Translations under genes and position numbers: made by a program
Shown: in pieces, positions 1 through 16,625 of the stretch
Numbering within the stretch: position 1 is the stretch's first letter
How the letters are laid out: every line of letters begins with the position of its first letter
Origin: Ottowia sp.
Lineage (GTDB): Bacteria > Pseudomonadota > Gammaproteobacteria > Burkholderiales > Burkholderiaceae_C
NCBI RefSeq assembly: GCF_016703145.1
Contig: NZ_JADJCO010000003.1
Location: 124,001-188,000 of the forward strand
Direction: 5' to 3'
Length of the DNA stretch: 64,000 nucleotides
The notes under the pieces: generated by a model
What the model was told of the DNA's origin: nothing
Seen by the model: the letters and a program-made list of their open reading frames with translations, nothing else
The model's database searches: none

Positions 1-3528
<3,528 letters not shown>

Positions 3529-3548
3529 AGAACTCTTTCCCTATCAAA

Positions 3549-7661
<4,113 letters not shown>

Positions 7662-7841
7662 GAAATCTCCGGGCGTTGACGTTGAGGTCCTGGACATCTG
7701 GCGACTAGGGCATCGGGCGCGCAGCTCGGGGCGCCGCGACGAAGCTTGGTGGCTGGCCACTACCAGCCGATGGCGGACGGCCGCGCATTGCACGCGGCCC
7801 GGACCAAGAGGTCTTGCTGCAGTCGGATTCAGAAGACACTT

Positions 7842-7912
7842 GAAAGCTTCGCCGGGGCGGAGCTTTCAGGTGCGCCCTGAAAGCGCAAAAGGCTGGCCCG
7901 AAAAACCAGCCT
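7842..7912 (-). promoter_or_regulatory. rplL-rpoB intergenic attenuator with alternative hairpins
   Basis: In the 295-base gap between rplL and rpoB, minus-strand RNA can form a hairpin with arms at 7906-7912 and 7890-7896 followed by four U residues, which resembles a weak terminator. Just downstream the segment at 7862-7870 is perfectly complementary to 7876-7884 (9 bp, 5-base loop), and its 3' part (with 7861) can instead pair with 7842-7848. The two pairings exclude each other. In enterobacteria this gap carries an attenuator and an RNase III site; a similar role here is inferred, not shown. Confidence 0.5.
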
Positions 7913-7956
7913 GGGAGCAAACCGGATGCGGGCCGCCGCGAGCGGCCCGGGCCGAT

Positions 7957-8331
<375 letters not shown>

Positions 8332-8373
8332 GTTGTTTCCTAAAACAGTTCAGGGTTGTGGGTCGCCGCGCCA

Positions 8374-8880
8374 TCAGGCCGCGGCAGGTTCGCCTTCGCC
8401 TTTTTTGGCCGCCAGCGCGCCCAGCACCATGGCGGTGCGGGAGATCGGCGACATCAGCAAGCCGCACAGTTGCGCCAGCAACACTTCCTTGGTGGGAATG
8501 CTGGCCAACTCCTTCACGCCGTTCGCATCCAGGGGCTTGCCACCGTAGACACCGCCGCGGATCACCATCTTGTCGTTGGTCTTCGCGAAATCGGCCACCA
8601 CTTTCGCGGCGGCCACGGCGTCCTCGGAGAACCCATAGATCAGCGGGCCGGTCATCTGGTCGGACACCACCTCGAAGCTGCTCCCGACGACAGCACGGCG
8701 GGCCAGCGTGTTCTTCAACACACTCAAGGCCACGCCCTTGCTGCGCGCATCGGTGCGCAGTTTGGTCATGTCAGCGACCGTGATGCCGCGGTATTCCGCC
8801 ATCACGAGCGTTTGAGCTTGAGCGGCGAGGCTGGTCACTTCGGAAATGACCGCTTCTTTCTCACTGCGATTCAGACTCAA
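8374..8880 (-). CDS. rplJ: 50S ribosomal protein L10
   Basis: Base of the ribosomal stalk; binds 23S rRNA and anchors L7/L12 dimers. The protein has 168 residues with the family start MSLNRSEKEAVI, the conserved VMAEYRGITVADMTKLR segment, the VLKNTLARRA helix and a GPLIYGFSEDAVAAAKV core, then an Ala/Glu/Lys-rich tail that corresponds to the L12-binding helix. GAAGGAGTAGACC just upstream of the ATG supplies a good ribosome-binding site. A 262-base leader separates it from rplA. That leader contains a strong GC hairpin close to the start codon and one copy of the short interspersed repeat family. Confidence 0.98.
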   Translation of the reverse strand: MSLNRSEKEAVISEVTSLAAQAQTLVMAEYRGITVADMTKLRTDARSKGVALSVLKNTLARRAVVGSSFEVVSDQMTGPLIYGFSEDAVAAAKVVADFAKTNDKMVIRGGVYGGKPLDANGVKELASIPTKEVLLAQLCGLLMSPISRTAMVLGALAAKKGEGEPAAA

Positions 8881-8907
8881 GGTCTACTCCTTCAAATGCG
8901 CCTCGCG

Positions 8908-8930
8908 GGCCGGACCGACTCGGACCGGCC
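8908..8930 (-). promoter_or_regulatory. rplJ leader hairpin
   Basis: An inverted repeat with two 9-base arms (one mismatch) and a 5-base loop lies 28-50 bases upstream of the rplJ start codon. In other bacteria the rplJ leader is bound by L10-L12 to repress its own translation. The position fits such a role, but the fold was only read by eye. Confidence 0.35.
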
Positions 8931-8970
8931 GCTTTGGCGCGTCTCTTTGCAGCGACCTACTGTTTCAGGA

Positions 8971-9025
8971 CAAAACCTTCACAGCGGGCTCGCCATCTGC
9001 GCTGGCAGCTCCTGAATCAGGAGCA
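8971..9025 (-). repeat. Short interspersed repeat, copy 1 (rplJ leader)
   Basis: Diverged member of the repeat family. On the minus strand it reads GCTCCTGATTCAGGAGCTGC, then CAGCGCAGATGG and a terminal GGTTTTG, matching the order of blocks in the other copies. It includes a perfect palindrome at 9009-9024. It lies in the 262-base rplA-rplJ spacer, which otherwise holds only the leader hairpin. Confidence 0.5.
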
Positions 9026-9142
9026 ATTAAGCATGACTGGCGCCATGCACCAACGGTCTTGGATGGCCTGCAGCGCTCTTGCGACCGCCGCAGCCCACCA
9101 CACACCGGGCACCGCCCTTGCGGACCGCACCCGAATTTCCTG

Positions 9143-9838
9143 TCAAGCGCTGATGGTCTGCGTGTCCACGCGAACGCCCACGCCCATCGTGCTCGACACC
9201 GCCACCTTGCGCAGGTACACGCCCTTGCTGGTGGCCGGCTTGGCCTTGTTCAACGCGTCGATCAGCGCGGCCAGGTTGCCCTGCAGCTTGTCGGCGTCGA
9301 ACGAGCGGCGGCCGATGGTGCCGTGGATGATGCCGGCCTTGTCGACGCGGAACTGCACCTGGCCGGCCTTGGCGTTCTTCACCGCCGTGGCCACATCAGG
9401 CGTCACGGTGCCGACCTTCGGGTTCGGCATCAGGCCGCGCGGGCCGAGAATCTGGCCCAGCGTACCGACCACGCGCATCGCATCGGGCGCGGCGATCACC
9501 ACGTCGAAGGGCATGTTGCCCGCCTTCACCTCGGCGGCCAGGTCGTCCATGCCGACGATGTCGGCGCCGGCGGCCTTGGCCTCATCGGCCTTGGCACCCT
9601 GGGCGAACACGGCCACGCGCTTGGTCTTGCCGGTGCCGTTGGGCAGCACCACGGCGCCACGCACCACCTGGTCGGACTTCTTGGCATCGATGCCGAGTTG
9701 CACCGCCACGTCGATGGATTCATCGAACTTGGCCGTGGCATGCTCCTTCACGAGCGCCAGGGCTTCGCCCAAGGGATACAGTTTGGTCGTCTCGACCTTG
9801 CCCTGCTGGGCTTTGGCTTTCTTGGTCAGCTTGGCCAT
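9143..9838 (-). CDS. rplA: 50S ribosomal protein L1
   Basis: Large-subunit protein of the mobile L1 stalk, which binds 23S rRNA and assists E-site tRNA release; 231 residues, normal length. It begins MAKLTKKAKAQQGKV and contains the conserved DQVVRGAVVLPNGTGKTKRV and LGQILGPRGLMPNPKVGTV segments. The start codon directly abuts the rplK stop with no intervening base, so translational coupling is likely. In well-studied systems L1 represses translation of the rplKA mRNA by binding near the rplK start. No obvious mimic was resolved here. Confidence 0.98.
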   Translation of the reverse strand: MAKLTKKAKAQQGKVETTKLYPLGEALALVKEHATAKFDESIDVAVQLGIDAKKSDQVVRGAVVLPNGTGKTKRVAVFAQGAKADEAKAAGADIVGMDDLAAEVKAGNMPFDVVIAAPDAMRVVGTLGQILGPRGLMPNPKVGTVTPDVATAVKNAKAGQVQFRVDKAGIIHGTIGRRSFDADKLQGNLAALIDALNKAKPATSKGVYLRKVAVSSTMGVGVRVDTQTISA

Positions 9839-10270
9839 TTACACACCCTCCACAGTCACGCCCATCGAACGGGCCGAGCCGGCAATCGTGCGCACGGCGG
9901 CGTCCAGGTCGGCTGCCGTCATGTCCTTCAGCTTGGTCTTGGCGATTTCCTCGAGCTGCGCCCGCGTGATCTTGCCGACCTTGTCGGTGTTGGGCTTGGC
10001 GGAGCCCTTGTCCAGCTTGATGGCCTTCTTGATCAGCGTCGCCGCCGGCGGCGTCTTGATGATGAAGGTGAAGCTCTTGTCCGCGAAGGCGGTGATCAAC
10101 ACCGGCAACGGCAGACCGGGCTCGACGCCCTGGGTCTGCGCGTTGAACGCCTTGCAGAACTCCATGATGTTCAAGCCGCGCTGGCCCAGGGCAGGGCCGA
10201 TGGGGGGGCTGGGATTGGCTTTACCAGCCGGCACTTGCAGCTTGATGAAGCCGACGATTTTCTTCGCCAT
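9839..10270 (-). CDS. rplK: 50S ribosomal protein L11
   Basis: Component of the GTPase-associated centre of the large subunit; 143 residues, normal length. It starts MAKKIVGFIKLQVPAGKANP, followed by the conserved PPIGPALGQRGLNIMEFCKAFN core. The carboxy-terminal rRNA-binding domain ends TVEGV. GCAAGGAGCAAAGC provides a strong ribosome-binding site upstream of the ATG. It is the first gene of the rplKA pair, 118 bases downstream of nusG. That gap holds a copy of the short repeat that may form a hairpin. Confidence 0.98.
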   Translation of the reverse strand: MAKKIVGFIKLQVPAGKANPSPPIGPALGQRGLNIMEFCKAFNAQTQGVEPGLPLPVLITAFADKSFTFIIKTPPAATLIKKAIKLDKGSAKPNTDKVGKITRAQLEEIAKTKLKDMTAADLDAAVRTIAGSARSMGVTVEGV

Positions 10271-10330
10271 GCTTTGCTCCTTGCGGGTACAGACGCGTGA
10301 AACTCACGCTCCCCGGGGTTGGTCGACTCT

Positions 10331-10388
10331 GATCAAAAACACCGCTGGCGCTGAGTCTGCATACGCCAGCGGCTACTAAAACGATAGC
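10331..10388 (-). repeat. Short interspersed repeat, copy 2 (nusG-rplK spacer)
   Basis: Repeat copy that begins immediately after the nusG stop codon. It contains the inverted pair CCGCTGGCG / CGCCAGCGG and ends in GTTTTTGATC, so on the minus strand it resembles a hairpin with a short T-run. It could weaken readthrough from nusG into rplK; this is inference. Confidence 0.55.
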
Positions 10389-10970
10389 TCAGGCCTTCTC
10401 GACCTGGCCGAACTCCAGTTCCACCGGCGTGGCCCGGCCGAAGATCGTGACCGACACGCGCACCTTGCTCTTGTCGTAGTTGACTTCCTCGACGGTGCCG
10501 TTGAAATCGGTGAACGGCCCTTCCTTGACCCGCACGTACTCGCCCACCTCGAACTCGACCTTGTGGCGCGGCTTGTCCGTGCCCTCCTGCATCTGGTTGA
10601 CGATCTTCATCACGTCGTCTTCCGAGATGGGGGCCGGCCGGTTCTTGGCGCCGCCCACGAAGCCGGTCACCTTGTTGGTGTGCTTGACCAGATGCCAGGA
10701 CTCGTCGTCCATCACCATCTCGACCAGCACGTAGCCGGGAAAGAACTTGCGCTCGGTGGTGCGCTTCTGGCCGTTCTTGATCTCGACCACTTCTTCCGTC
10801 GGCACCAGGATGCGGCCGAACTTGGACTGCATGCCGGCGCGGTTGATGCGCTCCAGGATGTTGCGCTCGACGGCCTTTTCCATGCCCGAATAGGCGTGGA
10901 CCACATACCATTTCAGGTCCGGGTTGGACGACGATGCGCCGGATTGGATCTCGTTCACAGCGTCGCTCAT
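10389..10970 (-). CDS. nusG: Transcription antitermination/elongation factor NusG
   Basis: Universal elongation factor that binds RNA polymerase and couples transcription with translation or Rho; 193 residues. The NGN domain includes WYVVHAYSGMEKAVERN and FFPGYVLVEM. The carboxy-terminal KOW motif is EVGEYVRVKEGPFTDFNGTV at about residues 136-155. The frame is open upstream through secE, but the ATG at 10970 shares one base with the secE TGA, giving a one-base overlap and the expected MSDAVNE start. It acts in the cytoplasm with the polymerase encoded further down the same strand. Confidence 0.97.
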   Translation of the reverse strand: MSDAVNEIQSGASSSNPDLKWYVVHAYSGMEKAVERNILERINRAGMQSKFGRILVPTEEVVEIKNGQKRTTERKFFPGYVLVEMVMDDESWHLVKHTNKVTGFVGGAKNRPAPISEDDVMKIVNQMQEGTDKPRHKVEFEVGEYVRVKEGPFTDFNGTVEEVNYDKSKVRVSVTIFGRATPVELEFGQVEKA

Positions 10971-11353
10971 CACCTTCTCCAGCCCAGAACCAGGTCGTAC
11001 AGCGCCCATTCCAGCGTCTTGTCGGTCAACCACAAGAACAGCGCCATCAACACCGCGAAGGCGAACACGAAGGCGGTGGTCTGCAACGTTTCCTTGCGCG
11101 TCGGCCAGACGACCTTCTGCACTTCGCGCCACGAATCGCGGCCAAAAGCGATCAGGCGCTTGCCCGACTCCGACGTGAAGAACGTGATCACCGCCAGCGC
11201 GAGGCCCGCCACCAGGCCGCCCCACTGCGCCACGGCCCCCTGGCCGGACAACAGGTAGAACGCCGCCAGCGCGCCAATGACCAGCAGGCCGGCGACGACC
11301 AACCGCGCCTTGTCGGCGCCGGTGCTCACGGTCTCAACTTGAGTGCTTGCCAT
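10970..11353 (-). CDS. secE: Preprotein translocase subunit SecE
   Basis: Membrane subunit of the SecYEG channel, 127 residues. Three hydrophobic segments are visible at about residues 17-37, 44-62 and 90-112, as in the long enterobacterial form. The conserved cytoplasmic amphipathic stretch FGRDSWREVQKVVWPTRKET precedes the last segment and is diagnostic. It lies between tRNA-Trp and nusG, the classical secE-nusG arrangement, and its stop codon overlaps the nusG start by one base. The ribosome-binding site before the ATG at 11353 is weak. Confidence 0.95.
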   Translation of the reverse strand: MASTQVETVSTGADKARLVVAGLLVIGALAAFYLLSGQGAVAQWGGLVAGLALAVITFFTSESGKRLIAFGRDSWREVQKVVWPTRKETLQTTAFVFAFAVLMALFLWLTDKTLEWALYDLVLGWRR

Positions 11354-11420
11354 GTTGGGCTGATTTCAGTTCACGGGGCGCGAAGTCACGGGACCTCGAA
11401 CGCCAAACCTCTAGACACAT

Positions 11421-11446
11421 AAGCCCGCCAAGGCTTTGGCGGGCTT
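11421..11446 (-). terminator. Hairpin downstream of tRNA-Trp
   Basis: Perfect 11-bp inverted repeat (AAGCCCGCCAA and its complement) with a 4-base loop. It lies just beyond the 3' end of tRNA-Trp on the minus strand. The better T-run (CTTTTCG) is on the plus strand, so directionality is uncertain. It may process or partly terminate the tRNA transcript. Confidence 0.5.
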
Positions 11447-11472
11447 TTCGAAAGGATTCGCGCCACCTCAGG

Positions 11473-11548
11473 TGGCAGGGGCAGTAGGAATCGAACCTAC
11501 AACCTTCGGTTTTGGAGACCGACGCTCTGCCAATTGAGCTATACCCCT
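11473..11548 (-). tRNA. tRNA-Trp (anticodon CCA)
   Basis: Cloverleaf read on the minus strand: AGGGGTA acceptor, D arm GCTCAATTGGCAGAGC, anticodon loop CTCCAAA giving CCA, T arm GGTTCGATTCC, and an encoded 3' CCA. It sits between tuf and secE, its usual place in proteobacteria. Confidence 0.97.
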
Positions 11549-11573
11549 AAAGCCAATCCCTTGCGATCAGCGA

Positions 11574-12764
<1,191 letters not shown>

Positions 12765-12841
12765 TTCTTCGACTCCGAAAAAATCAACTCAACACACTGG
12801 ATAAGCGGCGACGCGCCCTCGCGGGGCGCGCACCGCATGTC

Positions 12842-12916
12842 TGGTGCCCTTGGCGGGAATCGGACCCGCGACCTCTCCCTTACCAAGGGAGTGCTCTGCC
12901 ACTGAGCCACAAGGGC
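12842..12916 (-). tRNA. tRNA-Thr (anticodon GGT)
   Basis: Cloverleaf on the minus strand: acceptor GCCCTTG paired with CAAGGGC, anticodon loop TTGGTAA giving GGT, T arm GGGTCCGATTCCC, encoded CCA. It is the third tRNA of the Tyr-Gly-Thr-tuf unit. Confidence 0.97.
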
Positions 12917-12950
12917 GAAAACTTGATCCATCACCTGCCGCGCGATCGAC

Positions 12951-13024
12951 TGGAGCGGGAGACGGGAATCGAACCCGCGTCATTAGCTTGGAAGGCTAAG
13001 GTTCTACCATTGAACTACTCCCGC
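12951..13024 (-). tRNA. tRNA-Gly (anticodon TCC)
   Basis: Cloverleaf on the minus strand: acceptor GCGGGAG, D arm with GTTCAATGGTAGAAC, anticodon loop CTTCCAA giving TCC, T arm GGGTTCGATTCCC, encoded CCA. It is the middle tRNA of the Tyr-Gly-Thr cluster. Confidence 0.97.
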
Positions 13025-13026
13025 GC

Positions 13027-13112
13027 TGGTGGAGAGGGCTGGATTCGAACCAGCGTACTCGTAAGAGGGCAGATTTACAGTCTGCTGCCATTAACCACTC
13101 GGCCACCTCTCC
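13027..13112 (-). tRNA. tRNA-Tyr (anticodon GTA)
   Basis: 86-nucleotide class II tRNA on the minus strand: acceptor GGAGAGG, long variable arm, anticodon loop CTGTAAA giving GTA, T arm TGGTTCGAATCCA, encoded CCA. It is the first gene of the tRNA-tuf unit; only two bases separate it from tRNA-Gly. Confidence 0.97.
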
Positions 13113-13120
13113 GGCAGGAA

Positions 13121-13157
13121 ACCGCAGATTATGCCACCAATTGATCGCGCGCGGCAA
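13121..13157 (-). promoter_or_regulatory. Sigma-70-type promoter of the tRNA-tuf unit
   Basis: On the minus strand TTGCCG (13157-13152) and CATAAT (13133-13128) are separated by 18 bases. They place the transcription start about 8-10 bases before tRNA-Tyr. Four of six and five of six positions match the consensus. Confidence 0.55.
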
Positions 13158-13171
13158 GCGACGAGGTTGCG

Positions 13172-13921
13172 TCAGCAGCGCTCGCCCAGCCAATCGATGG
13201 GCGGAGCGCCCTGCGCCCGCAGGAATTCGTTGGCGCGCCGGAAGTGCCCGCAGCCGATGAAGGGTGCCGGAGGCCGCAGCGCGGACAGGGGCGACGGGTG
13301 GTTGGCGCACAGCCACAGATGCCGCGCGGCGCCGGAACGCCGCATCGCCTGTGCATGGGCGCCCCACAGCAGAAATGCAAGCGGACGCTCACTTTCGACG
13401 AGATGGTCGAAAATTCGGCCGGTCAGCGCCTGCCAGCCGATGTCGGCATGGCTGCCAGCCTGGCCGTCTTCCACCGTCAGGCTGGTGTTCAGCAGCAGGA
13501 CACCCTGGCGCGCCCAATGGTCGAGCAGGCCCTCGGGCTGCGGCGCGCGGCCAAACTCGCGCGCCAGCTCCTTGAAGATGTTGCGCAGGCTGGGCGGCGG
13601 CTTGACCCCGGGCGCGACGGCGAAGGCCAAGCCGTTGGCCTGCCCCGGCCCGTGGTATGGGTCCTGGCCCAGGATCACCACGCGGACTGCCTCGGGCGGC
13701 GTCAGCTCCAGCGCGCGCAGCGGCCGCTGCGGGTACACGGTGGCGCCGACACCCCGCCTCGCATGGAGGACCGCCACCAGCCGCCGCCCGGTATCGCTCT
13801 GGTCAAAGGCCTGCACCAGCGGACGCCACCCATCCGCCAGCCGCGCGGGATCGAGCGGCCACGGCGCGGGCGCCTCGGCGGCGGGCGAAGTCGCTGCTTC
13901 GAACAGGTGATTCTGTATCAA
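13172..13921 (-). CDS. ung: Uracil-DNA glycosylase
   Basis: Removes uracil from DNA in base-excision repair. The catalytic motif VILGQDPYHGPGQ (Asp at about residue 87) and the carboxy-terminal HPSPLS motif are intact. The start is unusual: the 5' end lies in a short-repeat copy, and an in-frame TAG just upstream of 13954 rules out a start further out. Candidates are TTG at 13954 and TTG at 13921. The latter is chosen because GGAGGG stands five bases before it, giving 249 residues. No ATG is available before the conserved core. It follows trpC on the same strand and may be cotranscribed with the trp genes. Function is secure, start moderately so. Confidence 0.93.
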   Translation of the reverse strand: MIQNHLFEAATSPAAEAPAPWPLDPARLADGWRPLVQAFDQSDTGRRLVAVLHARRGVGATVYPQRPLRALELTPPEAVRVVILGQDPYHGPGQANGLAFAVAPGVKPPPSLRNIFKELAREFGRAPQPEGLLDHWARQGVLLLNTSLTVEDGQAGSHADIGWQALTGRIFDHLVESERPLAFLLWGAHAQAMRRSGAARHLWLCANHPSPLSALRPPAPFIGCGHFRRANEFLRAQGAPPIDWLGERC

Positions 13922-13973
13922 ATCGCCCTCCAGCCCGCGTCCGATATGTGCCAATAGCTATTTAAAATATAGC
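13913..13973 (-). repeat. Short interspersed repeat, copy 3 (ung start)
   Basis: Repeat copy on the minus strand: GCTATATTTTAAATAGCTAT, then TGGCACATATCGGACGCGGG, then GGCGATTTGAT. It lies between trpC and ung and supplies both the likely Shine-Dalgarno (GGAGGG) and the TTG start codon of ung. Confidence 0.75.
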
Positions 13974-13975
13974 AA

Positions 13976-14776
13976 TCAGCGGAACAGCCCGGCCAGCGCC
14001 TCGCCCGGCTCGGGCGCGCGCATGAAGGTTTCACCGACCAGGAAGGCGTGCACGCCGGCGTCGCGCAAGCGCTGCACGTCCGCCCGCGTGGCGATACCGC
14101 TTTCGGTCACCAGCAGGCGGCCTTCGGGCATGTCGGTCAGCAGGTCCAGGGTGGTGTCCAGCGAGACCTCGAAGGTGCGCAGGTTGCGGTTGTTGATGCC
14201 GACCAGCGGCGTCTTCAGCCTGAGCGCGCGCTGCAGCTCGGCGCGGTCGTGCACCTCGACCAGCACGGCCATGTCCAGGCTGTGCGCGACCGCCTCCAGT
14301 TCGGCCATCCGCGCGTCGTCCAGGCAGGCGGCGATCAGCAGGATGCAGTCGGCGCCGATGGCGCGCGCCTCGTACACCTGGTAGGGGTCGATCATGAAGT
14401 CCTTGCGCAGCACGGGCAGCGTGCAACTGGCGCGCGCCTGTTTCAGGTAATCGACGCTGCCCTGGAAGAACTGCCGGTCGGTCAGCACCGACAGGCAGGC
14501 CGCGCTCACCGTGCCGTCGCCCTGCGCGTAGCTTTGCGCGATGTCGGCAGGCATGAAGTCGGCGCGGATCACGCCCTTGCTCGGGCTGGCCTTCTTGACT
14601 TCGGCGATCACCGCCGCCTGCCCCCCGGCGATGCGTTCGCGCAGCGCGCCGACGAAGTCGCGCGTGAGCACGCGGCTCTCGGCGTCGGCACGCATGGCGG
14701 CCAGGGGCTTGTTCTTCAGCGCCGCGGCGACTTCCTCGCGCTTGACGGCGACGATCTTGTCCAGGATGTCCGACAT
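13976..14776 (-). CDS. trpC: Indole-3-glycerol-phosphate synthase
   Basis: Closes the indole ring in tryptophan synthesis, converting carboxyphenylamino-deoxyribulose phosphate to indole-glycerol phosphate. The single-domain form (not fused to trpF) has 266 residues. Barrel motifs are present in order: VIAEVKKASPSKG, LPVLRKDFMID, VLVEVHDRAEL, LVGINNRNLRTFEVSL and VTESGI. The ATG at 14776 was chosen over an upstream GTG because AGAGAGG stands at good spacing and MSDILDKIV is the usual start. It lies 11 bases after trpD, at the end of the trp operon. Confidence 0.97.
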   Translation of the reverse strand: MSDILDKIVAVKREEVAAALKNKPLAAMRADAESRVLTRDFVGALRERIAGGQAAVIAEVKKASPSKGVIRADFMPADIAQSYAQGDGTVSAACLSVLTDRQFFQGSVDYLKQARASCTLPVLRKDFMIDPYQVYEARAIGADCILLIAACLDDARMAELEAVAHSLDMAVLVEVHDRAELQRALRLKTPLVGINNRNLRTFEVSLDTTLDLLTDMPEGRLLVTESGIATRADVQRLRDAGVHAFLVGETFMRAPEPGEALAGLFR

Positions 14777-14787
14777 GGATGCCTCTC

Positions 14788-15813
14788 TCACAACGATGGC
14801 GCGAACGCCAGCACCTGCGCCAACTTGGCCTTGGCGGCGCCGGACTCGATGGCCTCACGCGCGCGGTCGATGCCCGCCTTCATGGTCGGGGCCACGCCCG
14901 CCGCGTACAGCGCCACGCCGGCGTTCAGCGCCACGATGTCCTTGGCCGGGCCAGGCTGGTTGTCCAGCACGCCCCGCAGCATGGCCAGCGACTGCTGGGG
15001 CGTCTCCACCCGCAGGCCGCGGTTGCTCACCATGGCCAGGCCGAAGTCCTCGGGGTGGATCTCGTACTCGCTGATCTCGCCGCCCTTCAACTCGCCCACC
15101 AGCGTGGCGGCGCCCAGGCTCACCTCGTCCATGCCGTCGCGGCCGTAGACGACCACGGCGTGCTCGGCGCCCAGGCGCTGCAGCGCGCGCACCTGGATGC
15201 CAACCAGGTCGGGGTGGAACACGCCCATCACGATGTTGGGCGCGCCGGCCGGGTTGGTCAGCGGCCCCAGGATGTTGAAGAAAGTCTTGACGCCCATCTC
15301 CTTGCGCACCGGCGCCACGTTCTTCATGGCCGGGTGGTGGTTGGGCGCGAACATGAAGCCCACGCCCGTCTCGGCGATGCTCTGCGCGATCTGCTCGGGC
15401 GCCAGGTCGAGCCGCACGCCCAGCGCCTCCAGCACGTCGGCGCTACCCGACTTGCTGGACACGCTGCGCCCGCCGTGCTTGGCCACGCGCGCGCCGGCCG
15501 CCGCGGCGACGAACATGGCGCAGGTGCTGATGTTGAAGGTGTGCGAGCCGTCGCCGCCGGTGCCCACCACGTCCACCAGGTGGGTCTTGTCGGCCACGTG
15601 GACCTTGGTGGACAGCTCGCGCATCACCTGCGCGGCGGCGGTGATCTCGCCGATGGTTTCCTTCTTCACGCGCAGTCCGGTGGTGATGGCCGCGATCATC
15701 ACCGGCGACATCTCGCCGCGCATGATCAGGCGCATCAGGTGCAGCATCTCGTCGTGAAAGATCTCGCGGTGCTCGATGGTGCGCTGCAGCGCTTCTTGCG
15801 GGGTGATGGACAT
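14788..15813 (-). CDS. trpD: Anthranilate phosphoribosyltransferase
   Basis: Transfers phosphoribose from PRPP to anthranilate, the second committed step of tryptophan synthesis; 341 residues, normal length. The PRPP-binding loop DVVGTGGDGSHTFNIST lies near residue 81. KHGGRSVSSKSGSADVLEAL and FMFAPNHHPAMK follow as in characterised enzymes. It is co-oriented with trpC, and a 227-base spacer separates it from trpG. That spacer contains the remains of a LysE-type exporter gene and a repeat copy. A purine-rich GGAGGGAGCC precedes the ATG. Confidence 0.97.
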   Translation of the reverse strand: MSITPQEALQRTIEHREIFHDEMLHLMRLIMRGEMSPVMIAAITTGLRVKKETIGEITAAAQVMRELSTKVHVADKTHLVDVVGTGGDGSHTFNISTCAMFVAAAAGARVAKHGGRSVSSKSGSADVLEALGVRLDLAPEQIAQSIAETGVGFMFAPNHHPAMKNVAPVRKEMGVKTFFNILGPLTNPAGAPNIVMGVFHPDLVGIQVRALQRLGAEHAVVVYGRDGMDEVSLGAATLVGELKGGEISEYEIHPEDFGLAMVSNRGLRVETPQQSLAMLRGVLDNQPGPAKDIVALNAGVALYAAGVAPTMKAGIDRAREAIESGAAKAKLAQVLAFAPSL

Positions 15814-15840
15814 GGCGGCTCCCTCCGATGCCGGGTTAAC

Positions 15841-16033
15841 GTGAAGGCGGCTTGCTCAGCGCCAGCCTGGGGTCGAGCGCGTTCGCCAGGAAGCCCCGGC
15901 GGCACGCCATTTTCAGGTCATTTTGGCCTGAAGCCAGCGTCCGATATGCGCCAATAGCTATTAATTTAATAGTATCCGACCACGCCGGCAGCAGCCCGGC
16001 GGCGATGGACAGCGGCAGGCGGTCGATGCCCAT
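15841..16033 (-). pseudogene. Remnant of a LysE/RhtB-type amino acid exporter
   Basis: A 65-codon frame on the minus strand starts MGIDRLPLSIAAGLLPAW, which resembles the first membrane helix of LysE-family exporters. It ends with CRRGFLANALDPRLAL, which resembles the family's G-hLxNxLNPKxxL segment. Between the two, where about 100 residues should be, there is only a short interspersed repeat, and nothing follows the second motif. The simplest reading is a deleted exporter gene with the repeat at or near the scar. LysE-type genes beside trpD in related organisms would support this, but that is from memory. The match rests on two short motifs. Confidence 0.5.
15910..15974 (-). repeat. Short interspersed repeat, copy 4 (LysE remnant)
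   Basis: Minus-strand copy: TACTATTAAATTAATAGCTA, then TTGGCGCATATCGGACGCTG, GCTTCAGGCC and AAAATGACCTGA. It separates the two exporter-like fragments between trpG and trpD. Confidence 0.75.
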
Positions 16034-16040
16034 GGCGGAT

Positions 16041-16625
16041 TCAGCCGCGCTGCTCCAGGAAGTTGCGCAGCAGCGCGTGGCCGTGCTCGGTCAGGACCGA
16101 CTCGGGATGGAACTGCACGCCCTCGATGGCCAGTTCGCGGTGGCGCACGCCCATGATCTCGCCGTCCTCGGTCCAGGCCGTCACCGCCAGCGCGTCGGGA
16201 CAGGCGTCGCGCTCGATGGCCAGCGAGTGGTAGCGGTTGACGGTGAACCGTTCCGGCAGTCCGGCGAACACGCCCTGCCGCGTGGTGGTGATGAGGCTGG
16301 TCTTGCCGTGCATCAGCTCGCGCGCGCGCACGATCCGGCCGCCGAAGGCCGCGCCGATGGCTTGGTGCCCCAGACACACGCCCAGGATGGGCAGCTTGCC
16401 GGCGAAGTGCCGGATCGCCGCCACCGACACGCCCGCCTCGGCCGGCGAGCACGGGCCGGGCGAGATGCACAGGCGCTCTAAGGCGCCGGCCTGGAACCGG
16501 GCCTCCAGCTCCTCCAGCGTCACCTCGTCGTTGCGCAGCGTGGTCACCTCGGCGCCCAGTTCGCCGAAGTACTGCACGATATTGTAGGTGAAGCTGTCGT
16601 AGTTGTCGATCATCAGCACGTTCAT
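16041..16625 (-). CDS. trpG: Anthranilate synthase component II (glutamine amidotransferase)
   Basis: Supplies ammonia from glutamine to TrpE for anthranilate formation; 194 residues, a stand-alone class I amidotransferase. The oxyanion motif ISPGPCSPAEAG, the nucleophile Cys84 in GVCLGHQAIG, and the His173/Glu175 pair in QFHPES are all present. The ATG overlaps the stop codon of the upstream chorismate mutase by four bases (ATGA), indicating coupled translation. It could also serve as PabA if no dedicated copy exists elsewhere, as in several bacteria. Confidence 0.97.
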   Translation of the reverse strand: MNVLMIDNYDSFTYNIVQYFGELGAEVTTLRNDEVTLEELEARFQAGALERLCISPGPCSPAEAGVSVAAIRHFAGKLPILGVCLGHQAIGAAFGGRIVRARELMHGKTSLITTTRQGVFAGLPERFTVNRYHSLAIERDACPDALAVTAWTEDGEIMGVRHRELAIEGVQFHPESVLTEHGHALLRNFLEQRG

